Source of the DNA: Streptomyces albus subsp. albus
Lineage (GTDB): Bacteria > Actinomycetota > Actinomycetes > Streptomycetales > Streptomycetaceae
Assembly: GCF_000725885.1 (NCBI RefSeq)
Contig: NZ_JODR01000002.1
Coordinates: 1 to 64,000 of the forward strand
Reading direction: 5' to 3'
Length of the DNA: 64,000 nt
The notes under the pieces were generated by a model that worked only from the letters and a program-made list of their open reading frames with translations, was not told where the DNA came from and made no database searches. Positions 44,794-53,359 of the stretch are shown here, piece by piece. Within the stretch, counting starts at the first letter, position 1; each line of letters opens with the position of its first letter. A program made the position numbers and the translations under genes.

Positions 44794-46026
44794 TCAACGC
44801 CGCCAGCGCACCGGCAGCCTGCGGACGCCGCGCAGCAGCAGGCCCTCCCGCCACTCCAGCGCCGCCGGGTCGGTGTCCAGCTCCAGCGACGAGGTGCGCT
44901 CCAGCAGCATCCCGACCGCGACGCGGGCCTCCAGCCTGGCCAGCGGCGCGCCCAGACAGAAGTGGAGACCGTGCCCGAACGCCAGGTGGCCCCGGGAGTC
45001 GCGGCGGATGTCGAAGCGCTCCGCGTCGGGGAAGCGGGCCGGGTCGTGGTCGGCGTCGGCCAGTGCGGGGATGACCAGCTGGCCGTCGCCCGGGATCACG
45101 GTGTCGCCGATCGTCATCGGCTCGGTCGTGAAGCGGTAGGTGGAGGTCTCCACGGGGCCGTCGTAGCGCAGCATCTCCTCGACGGCCGAGGGCAGCAGCC
45201 CGGGGTCGGCGCGGAGTGCGGCGAGCTGGTCGGGGTGGTTGAGCAGGGCGAGGGTGCCGTTGGAGATGAGCCCGACGGTGGTCTCGTAGCCGGCGATCAG
45301 CAACAGCCAGGCCATGCCGTGCAGTTCGGAGGTCGAGAGCCGGTCGCCGTCCTCGTCGCTGGTGCGGATCAGTGCGCTGAGCAGGTCGTCGCCCGGCCGG
45401 GCACGGAGCTCGTCCAGCAGCGTCATCAGGTACGCGCCGAGTTTCGCGGCGGACTCCTTGCGCTCCGCCTCCGGTGCGGCGCCCAGGACGTGGTCGGAAA
45501 GCTCCTTGAACCGGTCACGCTCCAGGTACGGCACGCCCAGCAGTTCGCAGATGACCGCGATGGGCAGCGGGAAGGCGAGGGAGGCCACCAGATCGCCGCG
45601 GCCGTCGGGCGCCGCCAGCATGGTGTCGAGGAGTTCGCCGGTCAGCTCGCGGATGCGCGGCTCCAGCGCCGCGATACGGCGTGCGGTGAACTCCCTGGCG
45701 ACCAGTTTGCGCAGCCGGGTGTGGTCGGGCGGGTCGGAGATGAGCATGTGGTAGCCGGCGGAGACGGAGACCGCCGCGGCGTCGGGCGAGGCGTTGGCCC
45801 AGTTCTTCGACAGCCGGCTGTCGTTGAGCGTCGCGCGGGCCGCCTCATGGCCGACCACCAGCCAGCCGAGCGCGCCTTCGGGGATACGGACCCGGTGGAC
45901 GGGTCCGCGTGCGCGCAGGGCCGCGTACACCGGGTAGGGGTTCCGGACGAAGTCCTCGCCCAGCGCTGCCAGATCGATGACACCGTCCGCGTCCGGGCGG
46001 AGGTCTTGCACGCTCTGCTCAGTCAT
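44794..46026 (-). CDS. Cytochrome P450 (CYP107-like)
   Basis: 410 aa. Heme-binding F-G-H-G-L-H-F-C-L-G with Cys357, I-helix A-G-Y-E-T-T near residue 244, and E-E-M-L-R-Y as the E-x-x-R motif. Soluble class I enzyme needing a ferredoxin partner, none of which is adjacent. ATG start. No biosynthetic gene cluster surrounds it, so a catabolic or tailoring role is open. Confidence 0.93.
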   Translation of the reverse strand: MTEQSVQDLRPDADGVIDLAALGEDFVRNPYPVYAALRARGPVHRVRIPEGALGWLVVGHEAARATLNDSRLSKNWANASPDAAAVSVSAGYHMLISDPPDHTRLRKLVAREFTARRIAALEPRIRELTGELLDTMLAAPDGRGDLVASLAFPLPIAVICELLGVPYLERDRFKELSDHVLGAAPEAERKESAAKLGAYLMTLLDELRARPGDDLLSALIRTSDEDGDRLSTSELHGMAWLLLIAGYETTVGLISNGTLALLNHPDQLAALRADPGLLPSAVEEMLRYDGPVETSTYRFTTEPMTIGDTVIPGDGQLVIPALADADHDPARFPDAERFDIRRDSRGHLAFGHGLHFCLGAPLARLEARVAVGMLLERTSSLELDTDPAALEWREGLLLRGVRRLPVRWRR

Positions 46027-46077
46027 GCACGGATCGTACGGATCCGGTGTGCAGATGTGTTCAGTCGGCGAACGGTT

Positions 46078-46106
46078 CCGGCCAGGGACCGACGGCCCCT
46101 GACCGG
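46078..46106. terminator. Hairpin after the KDPG aldolase
   Basis: CCGGCCAGGG with CCCTGACCGG (10 bp, one mismatch), 9-base loop, five bases past the minus-strand stop at 46111. Confidence 0.5.
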
Positions 46107-46110
46107 AGGT

Positions 46111-46749
46111 TCAGGCCTGCGCGGCGGCAGCGGCGTCCTCCAGCCGCTGGAGGAGGTCGGTGGCACGCTTGGCCACCGTCTCCCGGTCGCCCTCGGTCAG
46201 CGCCGAGCCCATCCCGCAGGCCACCGCGCCCGCCGCGATCCACTCCGGCGCCGTCTCCACGGTGATGCCGCCGGTGGGCAGCACGGGCGCCTGGGGCAGC
46301 GCCGCCCTCACGTCCCGCAGCCAGCGGGGGCCGTGGGCCGAGGCGGGGAACAGCTTCAGCCCGTCGGCACCCGCCTCCAGCGCCCGCACCATCTCGGTGG
46401 GGGTGGCCACACCGGGGAAGACGGGCACCCCGTAGCGGTGCCCGGTGCGTATGACCTCCTCGTGCAGGCTGGGCGAGACGAGGAACTGGGCGCCGGCGTC
46501 CACGGCCTGCCGGGCGGCGGCCCCGTCCAGGACGGTGCCCGCGCCGATCACCGTCTCCTGGCCGGTCTCCCGGCGCAGGGTGCTGATCGCGTCCAGCGCG
46601 TACGGGGTGGTGAGCGAGATCTCCAGGCTCGTGAGGCCGGCGCCGAGCAGGATGTCGGCGGTCGCGGTGGCTTTCTCGTAGCTGTCCGCACGGACGATGG
46701 CGAAGACGCGCTGTGCCAGCGCCGCTCTGGTGATCTGCCAACGGTACAC
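46111..46749 (-). CDS. eda: 2-keto-3-deoxy-6-phosphogluconate/4-hydroxy-2-oxoglutarate aldolase
   Basis: 212 aa, GTG start. Class I aldolase (Eda family): G-A-G-T-V-L-D, then F-L-V-S-P-S-L-H-E-E-V, and G-A-D-G-L-K-L-F-P-A with the Schiff-base Lys (K in L-K-L-F-P). It would split KDPG into pyruvate and glyceraldehyde-3-phosphate. The PfkB kinase 148 bp upstream on the same strand probably makes the substrate from 2-keto-3-deoxygluconate. Confidence 0.92.
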   Translation of the reverse strand: MYRWQITRAALAQRVFAIVRADSYEKATATADILLGAGLTSLEISLTTPYALDAISTLRRETGQETVIGAGTVLDGAAARQAVDAGAQFLVSPSLHEEVIRTGHRYGVPVFPGVATPTEMVRALEAGADGLKLFPASAHGPRWLRDVRAALPQAPVLPTGGITVETAPEWIAAGAVACGMGSALTEGDRETVAKRATDLLQRLEDAAAAAQA

Positions 46750-46897
46750 GGCAGTTCGCCGCCTCTCTTGGTCTGTCGGATGCCGGCGACCGGCTCACCG
46801 GACGGGACCGGATCGGGTTCTTCTCCGGTGTGCGGGGCCGGCTCCGGTGCGCGGGTCGGGAAGGGGAGCGGAACGGGGAGCGGGGACGAAGCGCAAA

Positions 46898-47866
46898 TCA
46901 GCGGTGGACCGGGTCGGTGCCCCGGGTGAACGCCTCCAGTGCGCGGTCCCGGGCGGCGGCCGTGGGCAGTCCGTCGGTGTCGCCCGGCGCCTGGATGACG
47001 AGCGCCGCCACGCAGGCCGCCTCGGCGAGGGCGCGCTGCTGGTCGAGTCCGCGCAGCCGGGCCGAGAGCCAGCCGGCGGCGAACGCGTCCCCCGCGCCCA
47101 CGGGGTCCACCACGGGGACGTCGAACGGCTCCTGCCGCCAGCGGCCCTCGGCGGTGTGGGCGACGGCGCTGTGGTCGCGGTGCTTGACGACGACCGTGGT
47201 GGCGCGGCCCAGCGTCAGCAGGGCCTTGGCGCCCTCCTCCGGGCCCGCGCCCAGCAGGAGTTCCAGCTCGTCCTCCCCCGCGAGTACGAGATCGGCCTCC
47301 CGCAGCAGCGGGCCGACGCGGCGTATCCACTCGTGGTCGGTGCCCAGTTTGCGTCGCACGTTGGGGTCGAAGGAGACGGCGGCGCCGGCCTGGCGGGCAC
47401 GCTCGACCAGGGCGTGGGTGGCCTGTTCCGCGTCGTCGGACAGCATCGGTGTGATGCCGGTGACGTGGACGAGCCGCACCCCGGCCAGTGCCTCGGGGGT
47501 GATCTGGGCCGGACTGAGGAGGGAGGCGGCCGAACCGGTGCGGTAGTACTGCACGTCGATCGCCCGGTTGGGGTGGCTGTCGCGCATCAGCAGACCGGTC
47601 GGCGACTCGGGGTCCATCTCGGCGCAGGAGACGTCCACGCCGTCGGCCCGCAGCTCGCGCAGCACGGCCTCGCCCGCGGGGTCGTCACCGACCCGGCCGA
47701 TCCAGCGGGCCCAGTGGCCGAGCCGGGCCAGGCCCGCCGCGACGTTGGACTCGGCGCCCGCCACGGAACGCCGGAAATGGGTGGCTCGTTCGAGTGGGAG
47801 GCCGGGCTCGGCGAGCATCAGCAGCATGGCCTCACCGCACGTGACCGCCTCCGGGCCGTTTCTCAC
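46898..47866 (-). CDS. PfkB-family sugar kinase, probably 2-keto-3-deoxygluconate kinase
   Basis: 322 aa, GTG start with GGGGAG six bases upstream. Ribokinase-fold signatures: G-A-E-S-N-V-A-A-G-L-A-R-L-G near residue 38 and D-P-V-G-A-G-D-A-F-A-A-G-W near residue 265 (anion hole and catalytic Asp). The pairing with KDPG aldolase supports KdgK activity; N-terminal C-G-E-A-M-L-L-M is typical of that branch. Specificity is inferred from context. Confidence 0.88.
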   Translation of the reverse strand: MRNGPEAVTCGEAMLLMLAEPGLPLERATHFRRSVAGAESNVAAGLARLGHWARWIGRVGDDPAGEAVLRELRADGVDVSCAEMDPESPTGLLMRDSHPNRAIDVQYYRTGSAASLLSPAQITPEALAGVRLVHVTGITPMLSDDAEQATHALVERARQAGAAVSFDPNVRRKLGTDHEWIRRVGPLLREADLVLAGEDELELLLGAGPEEGAKALLTLGRATTVVVKHRDHSAVAHTAEGRWRQEPFDVPVVDPVGAGDAFAAGWLSARLRGLDQQRALAEAACVAALVIQAPGDTDGLPTAAARDRALEAFTRGTDPVHR

Positions 47867-47991
47867 CGGTAACTCCCCATATCTACCGCCGATGCATCAC
47901 TCTCTGTGGGGAACGTTACCCGTTCACGGCGCGTTAGCCACCCCCGGGGCTGAAGGAGGCCGGTGATGAGAGCCGAACGTTACACACAAAA

Positions 47992-48028
47992 CGGCGGCTG
48001 TCGCCCTCTCGGGGAACGACAGCCGCCG
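47992..48028. terminator. Strong 12-bp hairpin
   Basis: CGGCGGCTGTCG pairs perfectly with CGACAGCCGCCG, 13-base loop. With the next hairpin it forms a tandem pair downstream of the RNase gene. Confidence 0.55.
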
Positions 48029-48096
48029 CGGACTGTGGGGCACGCGCTCCCGCCACCCAGCAGGCGGGGGCGCGCACCGCGCGCCGCCGGGGCGGG

Positions 48097-48122
48097 AGGC
48101 CCGGCCTGCGCCGGCCGGGCCT
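48097..48122. terminator. Hairpin just after the RNase gene
   Basis: AGGCCCGGC pairs with GCCGGGCCT (9 bp, 8-base loop), 11 bases past the stop at 48133 on the minus strand. Confidence 0.6.
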
Positions 48123-48132
48123 TCGCGCGGGG

Positions 48133-48546
48133 TCAGCAGGTGTAGTCGACCAGGTCGAACGACGCGTAGTGGTCGGCCGTGTAGTAGTCCTCCTGCTGCT
48201 TCTCCCCGGTCACGATGCGGCGGGCGCCGCGGTCGTCGGAGCCGGGGGTCTCGACCGTGTACTCGTGGTAGTAGCCGTCGGGCTGGTCGGGCAGGATGCC
48301 TTCACGGTTCTGGAAGACCGTGCCGTCCTGCGGGTACGGGAAGGGGCCGCCTTGTTCGATGAGGTCCAGGGTCTCGTGCGCCTCGGGCGGGAGTTTCGAC
48401 TCACAGATGTCGCCCACGGCCGCGATCCGCACGGCTGCCGTGGGGGGCGCCGCGGTGGCGGTGGGGAGGGCCGGGCCGCCGAGGAGAACGGCGGCGACGA
48501 GGGTGGAGACCGCGCCGATGCGCTTGATTCGTGGGGGGAATCTCAT
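48133..48546 (-). CDS. Secreted guanyl-specific ribonuclease (RNase Sa/T1 family)
   Basis: 137 aa from the ATG at 48546 (an upstream ATG at 48576 adds 10 residues). Signal peptide with core V-S-T-L-V-A-A-V-L-L-G, cleavage near A-T-A-A. The mature part closely follows Streptomyces RNase Sa: L-P-P-E-A-H-E-T-L-D-L-I, G-P-F-P-Y-P-Q-D-G and Y-Y-H-E-Y-T-V. Active residues E95, R110 and H126 are kept, with Cys48 and Cys137 able to form the known disulfide. Cleaves RNA after G outside the cell. No barstar-type inhibitor gene is adjacent. Confidence 0.92.
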   Translation of the reverse strand: MRFPPRIKRIGAVSTLVAAVLLGGPALPTATAAPPTAAVRIAAVGDICESKLPPEAHETLDLIEQGGPFPYPQDGTVFQNREGILPDQPDGYYHEYTVETPGSDDRGARRIVTGEKQQEDYYTADHYASFDLVDYTC

Positions 48547-48623
48547 GGCACCTATGCTGACGCGCGTAGATGACATGTCAATGCCAATTCACTGAATTTC
48601 GCGGGCATTCGCTCTTCCCGGTA

Positions 48624-48658
48624 CTGCCGCCGGGGCGGGCGCACCGCCCCGACGGCAG
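48624..48658. terminator. Terminator of the allantoin operon
   Basis: 15-bp stem with one mismatch (48624-48638 with 48644-48658), 5-base loop, eight bases past the allantoicase stop on the minus strand. Confidence 0.65.
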
Positions 48659-48665
48659 CTTCGGC

Positions 48666-49799
48666 TCAGCTCAGTTCGGCATGGCGCGCCGCCAGCCGCC
48701 GAGCGCCCTCCTCGGTGAGGGAGCCGTGCAGCCGCAGCCGGGCCACGGCACCGTCCGGGTAGATGTCCATCCGGACGTGCGTGACCGGCGCCGCGTCCGA
48801 CAGCAGGAAGCGGTGGACGGTGTCGGGCTGGAGCCGGGTGCGCGGCAGCAGTTCGGCCCACTCACCGTCCGCACCGTCCTTGCCCAGCAGGGCCACCCAG
48901 CCGGCCGCGTTGCCCCGGTAGCAGGCGGTGTCCACCTCCACGGCCCGGATACGGCCCTGCCCGGCCAGCGCGTAGCTGATCCAGTCGTGGCCCTTGTCGC
49001 GCCGGCGGCGGGTCTCCCAGCCCTCGTCCATCTTCTGCGAACGGCCCGGCAGGATGGTGTTGACCGGCGGCGAGAAGAAGCGGTCCGAGGCGTCCTCGGC
49101 CAGCCCGCCGTTCTCCAGTGCCACCAGGTCGAAGGTGCCCAGCGCGGTCAGCCACTCGGGGTCCGGCGCCACTTCGCCGTACACCCGCAGCCGGGCGACG
49201 CCGCCGTCGGGGTACTGGCGCAGCCGCAGGTGGGTGAAGCGGCGCTCCTCCGTGACGGCGAACCCGTTGGCGGCGTGCCCGCCCACGGGGGTGCGCGGCA
49301 CCAGCGTCGTCCACTTCACGTCCTCGGCCAGCAGTTCCTCGGGCGAGGGCTCGCCGGGGAACGCGGTGGCCTCCACGGAGACGGCCTGCGGGTAGTTGCC
49401 GCGGAAGTGCGCGGTGTCGACGACCACTCCGCGTACGACACCGGGGGCGCCGAGCTTGACGAGCGCCCAGTCGTGGTCGTCCTCGGCCGGGTGCGGTGCT
49501 TCGGCCTCCTCGCCGCGCCGGCGGCGGGTCTCCCAGCCGTCCATGACCTTGCCCTTGTGCTGGAAGGCGTGCGGGTCGAAGACGGGACGCTCGGGGTTGA
49601 GCAGGTTCTCCCGCTCGGCGAAGAACTCGTCGTTGGCGGCGATGACAGTGGCGCCCAGCCTGCGGTCGGCCAGGTCGGGAAGGTGCTCGAAGGGGAAACC
49701 GCCCTCGGGGGCACGGTAGTCGGCGAAGGTGTCGCCGCCGCCGTAGGGCTTGGCGTCCCCGGTGAAGCTGGGTATTCCGGCGGTCTGCGCCGCTGTCAT
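48666..49799 (-). CDS. alc: Allantoicase
   Basis: 377 aa, made of two homologous jelly-roll halves of about 170 residues, each with a D-G-W-E-T-R-R-R motif (residues about 88-95 and 258-265) and an N-Y-P/N-A-A-G block. This repeat is the family mark. It converts allantoate to ureidoglycolate and urea. ATG overlaps the allantoinase stop by four bases, so the two enzymes are made together. Confidence 0.95.
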   Translation of the reverse strand: MTAAQTAGIPSFTGDAKPYGGGDTFADYRAPEGGFPFEHLPDLADRRLGATVIAANDEFFAERENLLNPERPVFDPHAFQHKGKVMDGWETRRRRGEEAEAPHPAEDDHDWALVKLGAPGVVRGVVVDTAHFRGNYPQAVSVEATAFPGEPSPEELLAEDVKWTTLVPRTPVGGHAANGFAVTEERRFTHLRLRQYPDGGVARLRVYGEVAPDPEWLTALGTFDLVALENGGLAEDASDRFFSPPVNTILPGRSQKMDEGWETRRRRDKGHDWISYALAGQGRIRAVEVDTACYRGNAAGWVALLGKDGADGEWAELLPRTRLQPDTVHRFLLSDAAPVTHVRMDIYPDGAVARLRLHGSLTEEGARRLAARHAELS

Positions 49800-51139
49800 G
49801 CGCTCTTCCTTTCGATGAGTCGGCCGGTCTTGCCGGTGGGAACCCCGTTCTCGGCGACGCGCTCGCCGCGCAGCCAGGCTGACCGCACCACGCCGTGCAG
49901 CGTCCTGCCCGCGTAGGCAGTCACCTGGTTGCGGTGGTGGAGGCGGGCCGGGTCCACGGTGAAGGTCTCCTCGGGCGCCAGGACGGCGAAGTCGGCGTCA
50001 CGGCCCGGCGCGATGGCCCCCTTGGTGTCGAGCCCCGCGAGCCGGGCGGGCGCCTCGGACATCCAGCGGGCCACGTCGGTGAGGGGCAGACCGCGGCGGC
50101 GGGCCTCCGTCCAGACGGCGGGCAGTCCGAGCTGGAGGGAGGAGATGCCGCCCCACGCGGTGGCGAAGTCGGGGGTCTTCAGGTCGGTGGTGCACGGCGA
50201 GTGGTCGGAGACGACACAGTCGAGGGTGCCGTCGGCCAGCCCCTGCCAGAGCGCGTCCTGGTTCTCCTTCTCCCGGATGGGCGGGCAGCACTTGAACTCG
50301 GTGGCGCCGTCCGGTACTTCCTCGGCGGTGAGGGTGAGGAAGTGCGGGCAGGTCTCGGCGGTCAGCCGCAGCCCCTCGGCACGGGCCTTGGCGAGCATCG
50401 GCAGCGCGTCGCTGGAGGACAGGTGCAGCACGTGGACGCGGGTGCCGTGTTCGGCCGCCAGCTCGATCAGCAGGGCGATCGCGTCGTTCTCCGCCGAACG
50501 GGGACGGGAGGCGAGGAAGTCGCGGTAGGCGGGGCCGCTGCGCTGAGGGGCGGCGGAGAGCCGGCCGGGGTCCTCGGCGTGCACGATCAGCAGTCCGTCG
50601 AAGGAGGCGATCTCGGCCATGGCCGCGGACAGTTGCTCCCGGTTCAGCTCGGGGAACTCGTCCACGCCGGAGGGCGACAGGAAGCACTTGAAGCCAAAGA
50701 CGCCGGCCTCGTGCAGGGGGCGCAGTTCCGCGACGTTGCCGGGGATGGCGCCGCCCCAGAAGCCGACGTCCACATGGGCCTTGGGCTCGGCGACCTCGCG
50801 CTTGATCCGCAGGTTGTCCGCGGTGGTGGTGGGCGGGAGGGAGTTGAGCGGCATGTCCACGAGGGTGGTGATGCCGCCGGCCGCGGCGGCCCGGGTGGCC
50901 GTCCAGAAGCCCTCCCATTCGGCGCGGCCGGGGTCGTTGACGTGGACGTGGGTGTCGACGAGGCCGGGCAGCAGCGCGTCGTCGCCGATGTCCTCCAGCG
51001 CCGCCCCGGGGGGTGTCTGTGCGTCATGGGGCAGTACCGCCTCGATGCGGCCTTCGCCGTTCACGGTGACGGTCGCCGGGCGCTCACCTTCGGGGGTGAG
51101 GACGCGCCGTGAGCGCAGGACGAGCCGCACGTCGGACAA
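49796..51139 (-). CDS. allB: Allantoinase
   Basis: 447 aa with TTG start; AAGGAGG sits five bases before it, which is the reason for rejecting the in-frame TTG at 51163. Amidohydrolase metal ligands: H64 and H66 in [10 protein letters not shown], carboxylated K152 in F-K-C-F-L-S-P-S-G, then L-I-V-H-A-E, V-L-H-L-S-S and S-D-H-S-P-C. It opens allantoin to allantoate. First gene of the operon, with a dyad at 51159-51175 between promoter and start. Confidence 0.95.
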   Translation of the reverse strand: MSDVRLVLRSRRVLTPEGERPATVTVNGEGRIEAVLPHDAQTPPGAALEDIGDDALLPGLVDTHVHVNDPGRAEWEGFWTATRAAAAGGITTLVDMPLNSLPPTTTADNLRIKREVAEPKAHVDVGFWGGAIPGNVAELRPLHEAGVFGFKCFLSPSGVDEFPELNREQLSAAMAEIASFDGLLIVHAEDPGRLSAAPQRSGPAYRDFLASRPRSAENDAIALLIELAAEHGTRVHVLHLSSSDALPMLAKARAEGLRLTAETCPHFLTLTAEEVPDGATEFKCCPPIREKENQDALWQGLADGTLDCVVSDHSPCTTDLKTPDFATAWGGISSLQLGLPAVWTEARRRGLPLTDVARWMSEAPARLAGLDTKGAIAPGRDADFAVLAPEETFTVDPARLHHRNQVTAYAGRTLHGVVRSAWLRGERVAENGVPTGKTGRLIERKSA

Positions 51140-51158
51140 ACCGGCCTCCTTCAGCAAC

Positions 51159-51175
51159 TTCAACGTTCTGTTGAA
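51159..51175. promoter_or_regulatory. AllR-like operator of the allantoinase operon
   Basis: TTCAAC-N5-GTTGAA, a perfect 6-bp inverted repeat. It lies just after the predicted transcription start and 20 bp before the allantoinase TTG. The divergent IclR regulator is the natural candidate to bind it. Confidence 0.6.
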
Positions 51176-51191
51176 AAGGTTCTGGTGAACG

Positions 51192-51221
51192 AATCTTCAT
51201 CCGGCCGAAGTGGCCCGTCAA
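51192..51221 (-). promoter_or_regulatory. Candidate promoter of the allantoinase operon
   Basis: Minus strand TTGACG (51221-51216), 18-bp spacer, AAGATT (51197-51192). It would place the start of transcription close to the operator dyad. Confidence 0.45.
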
Positions 51222-51232
51222 GGGTCCTCCGC

Positions 51233-51262
51233 TTGGAGAAATCCACAAATCGGAACTAGAAT
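51233..51262 (+). promoter_or_regulatory. Candidate promoter of the IclR regulator
   Basis: TTGGAG (51233-51238), 18-bp spacer, TAGAAT (51257-51262). It gives a 5' leader of about 120 bases before the GTG at 51393. Confidence 0.45.
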
Positions 51263-51392
51263 TTCGCAATACAGAAGTGAACCGGTGTCTGGGCCGGGGT
51301 GCATACGGGTAGGGCGATCCCTCGGAGGGCGGTCCCTCACGACCCGCCCCCGATACCATGCGCCTGACCGCAGGCCAGGAAAGGAACGCGAC

Positions 51393-52214
51393 GTGCCGCC
51401 GTCCGCAGAGCGCAAGCCCACAGCCAGTACAGCCCAGGCTGCCACGGCCCCTGCCGCATCCGGCGGGGTGCAGTCCCTCGAGCGGGCCTTCGACCTGCTG
51501 GAGCGGATGGCCGACGCCGGGGGCGAGGTCGGCCTCAGCGAGCTGTCGACCGCCAGCGGGCTGCCCCTGCCCACCATCCACCGCCTGATGCGCACCCTGG
51601 TGTCCTGCGGTTACGTCCGCCAGCAGCCCAACCGCCGCTACGCGCTGGGCCCCCGCCTGATCCGCCTCGGCGAGAGCGCCTCCCGCCTGCTGGGCACCTG
51701 GGCCCGGCCCTATCTGGCCCGGCTGGTCGAGGAGACCGGCGAGACGGCGAACATGGCGATGCTCGACGGCGACGAGGTCGTCTACGTCGCACAGGTCCCC
51801 TCCCGCCACTCGATGCGGATGTTCACCGAAGTCGGGCGGCGCGTCCTGCCGCACTCCACCGGAGTCGGCAAGGTACTGCTGGCGCACACCCCGGAGGACC
51901 AGGTGCGCGCCCTCCTCGGCCGGACCGGGATGCCCGCGGCCACCGAGAAGACCATCACCACACCGGAGGGCTTCCTGGAGGCCCTGGCCCACGTCCGCGA
52001 GGCCGGGTACGCCACCGACGACAACGAACAGGAGATCGGCGTACGGTGCATCGCCGTCTCCGTGCCCGACTCCCCCACCGCCGCCGCGATCTCCATCTCC
52101 GGCCCGGCGGGCCGGGTCACGGACGCGGCCACCGACAAGTTCGTACCGCTGCTGCACGAGGTCGCCGCCGACCTGTCCGCCGCGCTCGCCACCTCGACGG
52201 CCACCACGCAGTGA
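51393..52214 (+). CDS. allR: IclR-family transcriptional regulator, AllR-like
   Basis: 273 aa, GTG start with AAGGAA upstream. N-terminal winged helix S-L-E-R-A-F-D-L-L-E-R-M ... G-L-S-E-L-S-T-A-S-G-L-P-L-P-T-I-H-R-L-M-R-T-L; effector domain R-V-L-P-H-S-T-G-V-G-K and A-G-Y-A-T-D-D-N-E-Q-E-I-G-V-R-C. The E-Q-E-I-G-V-R-C block is standard for IclR regulators of allantoin and glyoxylate genes. Divergent from allantoinase. Known AllR proteins repress allantoin genes and respond to allantoate/glyoxylate; this is transferred by family and context. Confidence 0.9.
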   Translation: MPPSAERKPTASTAQAATAPAASGGVQSLERAFDLLERMADAGGEVGLSELSTASGLPLPTIHRLMRTLVSCGYVRQQPNRRYALGPRLIRLGESASRLLGTWARPYLARLVEETGETANMAMLDGDEVVYVAQVPSRHSMRMFTEVGRRVLPHSTGVGKVLLAHTPEDQVRALLGRTGMPAATEKTITTPEGFLEALAHVREAGYATDDNEQEIGVRCIAVSVPDSPTAAAISISGPAGRVTDAATDKFVPLLHEVAADLSAALATSTATTQ

Positions 52215-52218
52215 GCCG

Positions 52219-52269
52219 CACCGGCCCGTCCGCGGCGTACGGTCGCACTGCGCCGCGAACGGGCCGGTG
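52219..52269. terminator. Terminator of the IclR regulator gene
   Basis: CACCGGCCCGT (52219-52229) pairs perfectly with ACGGGCCGGTG (52259-52269); the intervening bases form a smaller inner GC stem. Starts five bases past the stop. Confidence 0.65.
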
Positions 52270-52650
52270 TGGAGGGTCACTTGCGGTGCGGCGCCCGGGA
52301 CTTACGGGCCGAGCCGGCCCCGGCCGGCTTCCCGGCCTGCCGGTTCCGGCGCCGGGCGAGTCCGGGCACCGCGCGCTTCCGGCACCGGGGCGGCTGCTCG
52401 TGGCGCCGGCCGACGGCTCTCGTGGCCGGGCCGGCTGCCTTGCGGTGTCAGGCCGTTGCCGCGGCCGGTCGCGGGCGCGCATGCCCGGTGGCAGCACGCT
52501 CGGCCCGTCGGCCGGAGCGCTGCGGTCGGCCGCCGGCCGGGGTCCGCACGGGCGAGGCGTACGGGGGCCAAGCGTGCGCGGCGCGGACGCGGAGGCGTCA
52601 GGCCTATCCGGGCTGCCGGCACCCGGCCGGCAGCACTCCCGGCCGACGGC

Positions 52651-52705
52651 CTGACAGACCGACGAGCTGACGGACCGACAGGCTGACGGACCGACGGCCT
52701 GACGG
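52651..52705. repeat. 16-bp tandem repeat, about 3.4 copies
   Basis: Units CTGACRGACCGACRRG start at 52651, 52667 and 52683, with a partial fourth at 52699. Copies differ at two to three positions. In an intergenic region with no identified function. Confidence 0.75.
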
Positions 52706-52801
52706 CGGCACCGGCACCTCCCGGTACGGGAACGGGCGCGAAGAAGGCCGCCCGGGTCCGTATCGGCGCCGACCAACCGCCCGCCGGCAGCGCGCCGTTG
52801 G

Positions 52802-53152
52802 TCAGCGGGTGGCGCGCGGGGCCGCCCCGAAGAGTTCGACGGCCGCGCGCACGGCGGCCAGCGGACGGGACAGGGCGCTGACGGAGCCGACAGCCGCGGC
52901 CAGCACCAGCAACGAGTCCCGCAGTTCCTCCGGCGCGGGAACGCCGGAGCGCACGGTGGCGGCCAGCGCGTCCAGCACGCGCTCCGCCTCCCGGCGGTCG
53001 CGCAGATCGGCGGGGTAGGCGTCCAGTTCCCGCCGCGTCCAGCGCACGGCGTTGCCCAGCTCCACCACCCGCGGATCCGTCTCCGTCCGGCGCCCGGCGG
53101 ATACGGCTCCCCACTGCTCCATCGTCTCGCTTCGCACGGTCTCCCCCCACAT
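52802..53152 (-). CDS. Small conserved protein of unknown function (DUF5955-like)
   Basis: 116 aa, ATG with GGGGAG five bases upstream. Largely alpha-helical: R-R-E-L-D-A-Y-P-A-D-L-R-D-R-R-E-A-E-R-V-L-D-A-L-A, then L-R-D-S-L-L-V-L-A-A-A-V-G-S-V-S-A-L-S-R-P-L and V-E-L-F-G. It resembles a streptomycete family I recall as DUF5955; that name is not certain. Divergent from the MobA-like gene and not obviously part of the allantoin pathway. Confidence 0.7.
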   Translation of the reverse strand: MWGETVRSETMEQWGAVSAGRRTETDPRVVELGNAVRWTRRELDAYPADLRDRREAERVLDALAATVRSGVPAPEELRDSLLVLAAAVGSVSALSRPLAAVRAAVELFGAAPRATR

Positions 53153-53359
53153 GGGATCTCCCCGGGCCGCGCGGGCCCCAGGGTGCCTGTTCCTCCGAGG
53201 CGGGTGCCGCCGCCGTCGGAGGTTCCGACAGTAAACGCCACTCTCCGCGTGTAGCGCCACACGGAAAGCGAGATTCAGGGCCCGCCTTTCCGATGATCGT
53301 CCCCAAGGAGGAGACGACCGGTCCGCCCAGCGCGGTATGCGGGCGGTATCCATGGACGC

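Larger units (their letters stand above)
52215..52801. other. 587-bp non-coding gap with hairpin and tandem repeats
   Basis: Holds the allR terminator (52219-52269) and a 16-bp tandem repeat (52651-52705). Several long open frames cross it, but their products are Arg/Pro/Ala-rich in every frame and have no ribosome sites. I see no gene here. Confidence 0.6.

Noticed and set aside
44794..46026. P450 as part of a natural-product gene cluster
   Set aside because: No synthase, ferredoxin or tailoring genes around it.
48028..48133. CRISPR or RNA gene among the hairpins after the RNase
   Set aside because: Two different simple stems without repeated spacers; terminators explain them.
52269..52670. 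Open frames in the 52.2-52.8 kb gap as a gene
   Set aside because: No ribosome site, no motif, all six frames similarly open because of extreme GC content.
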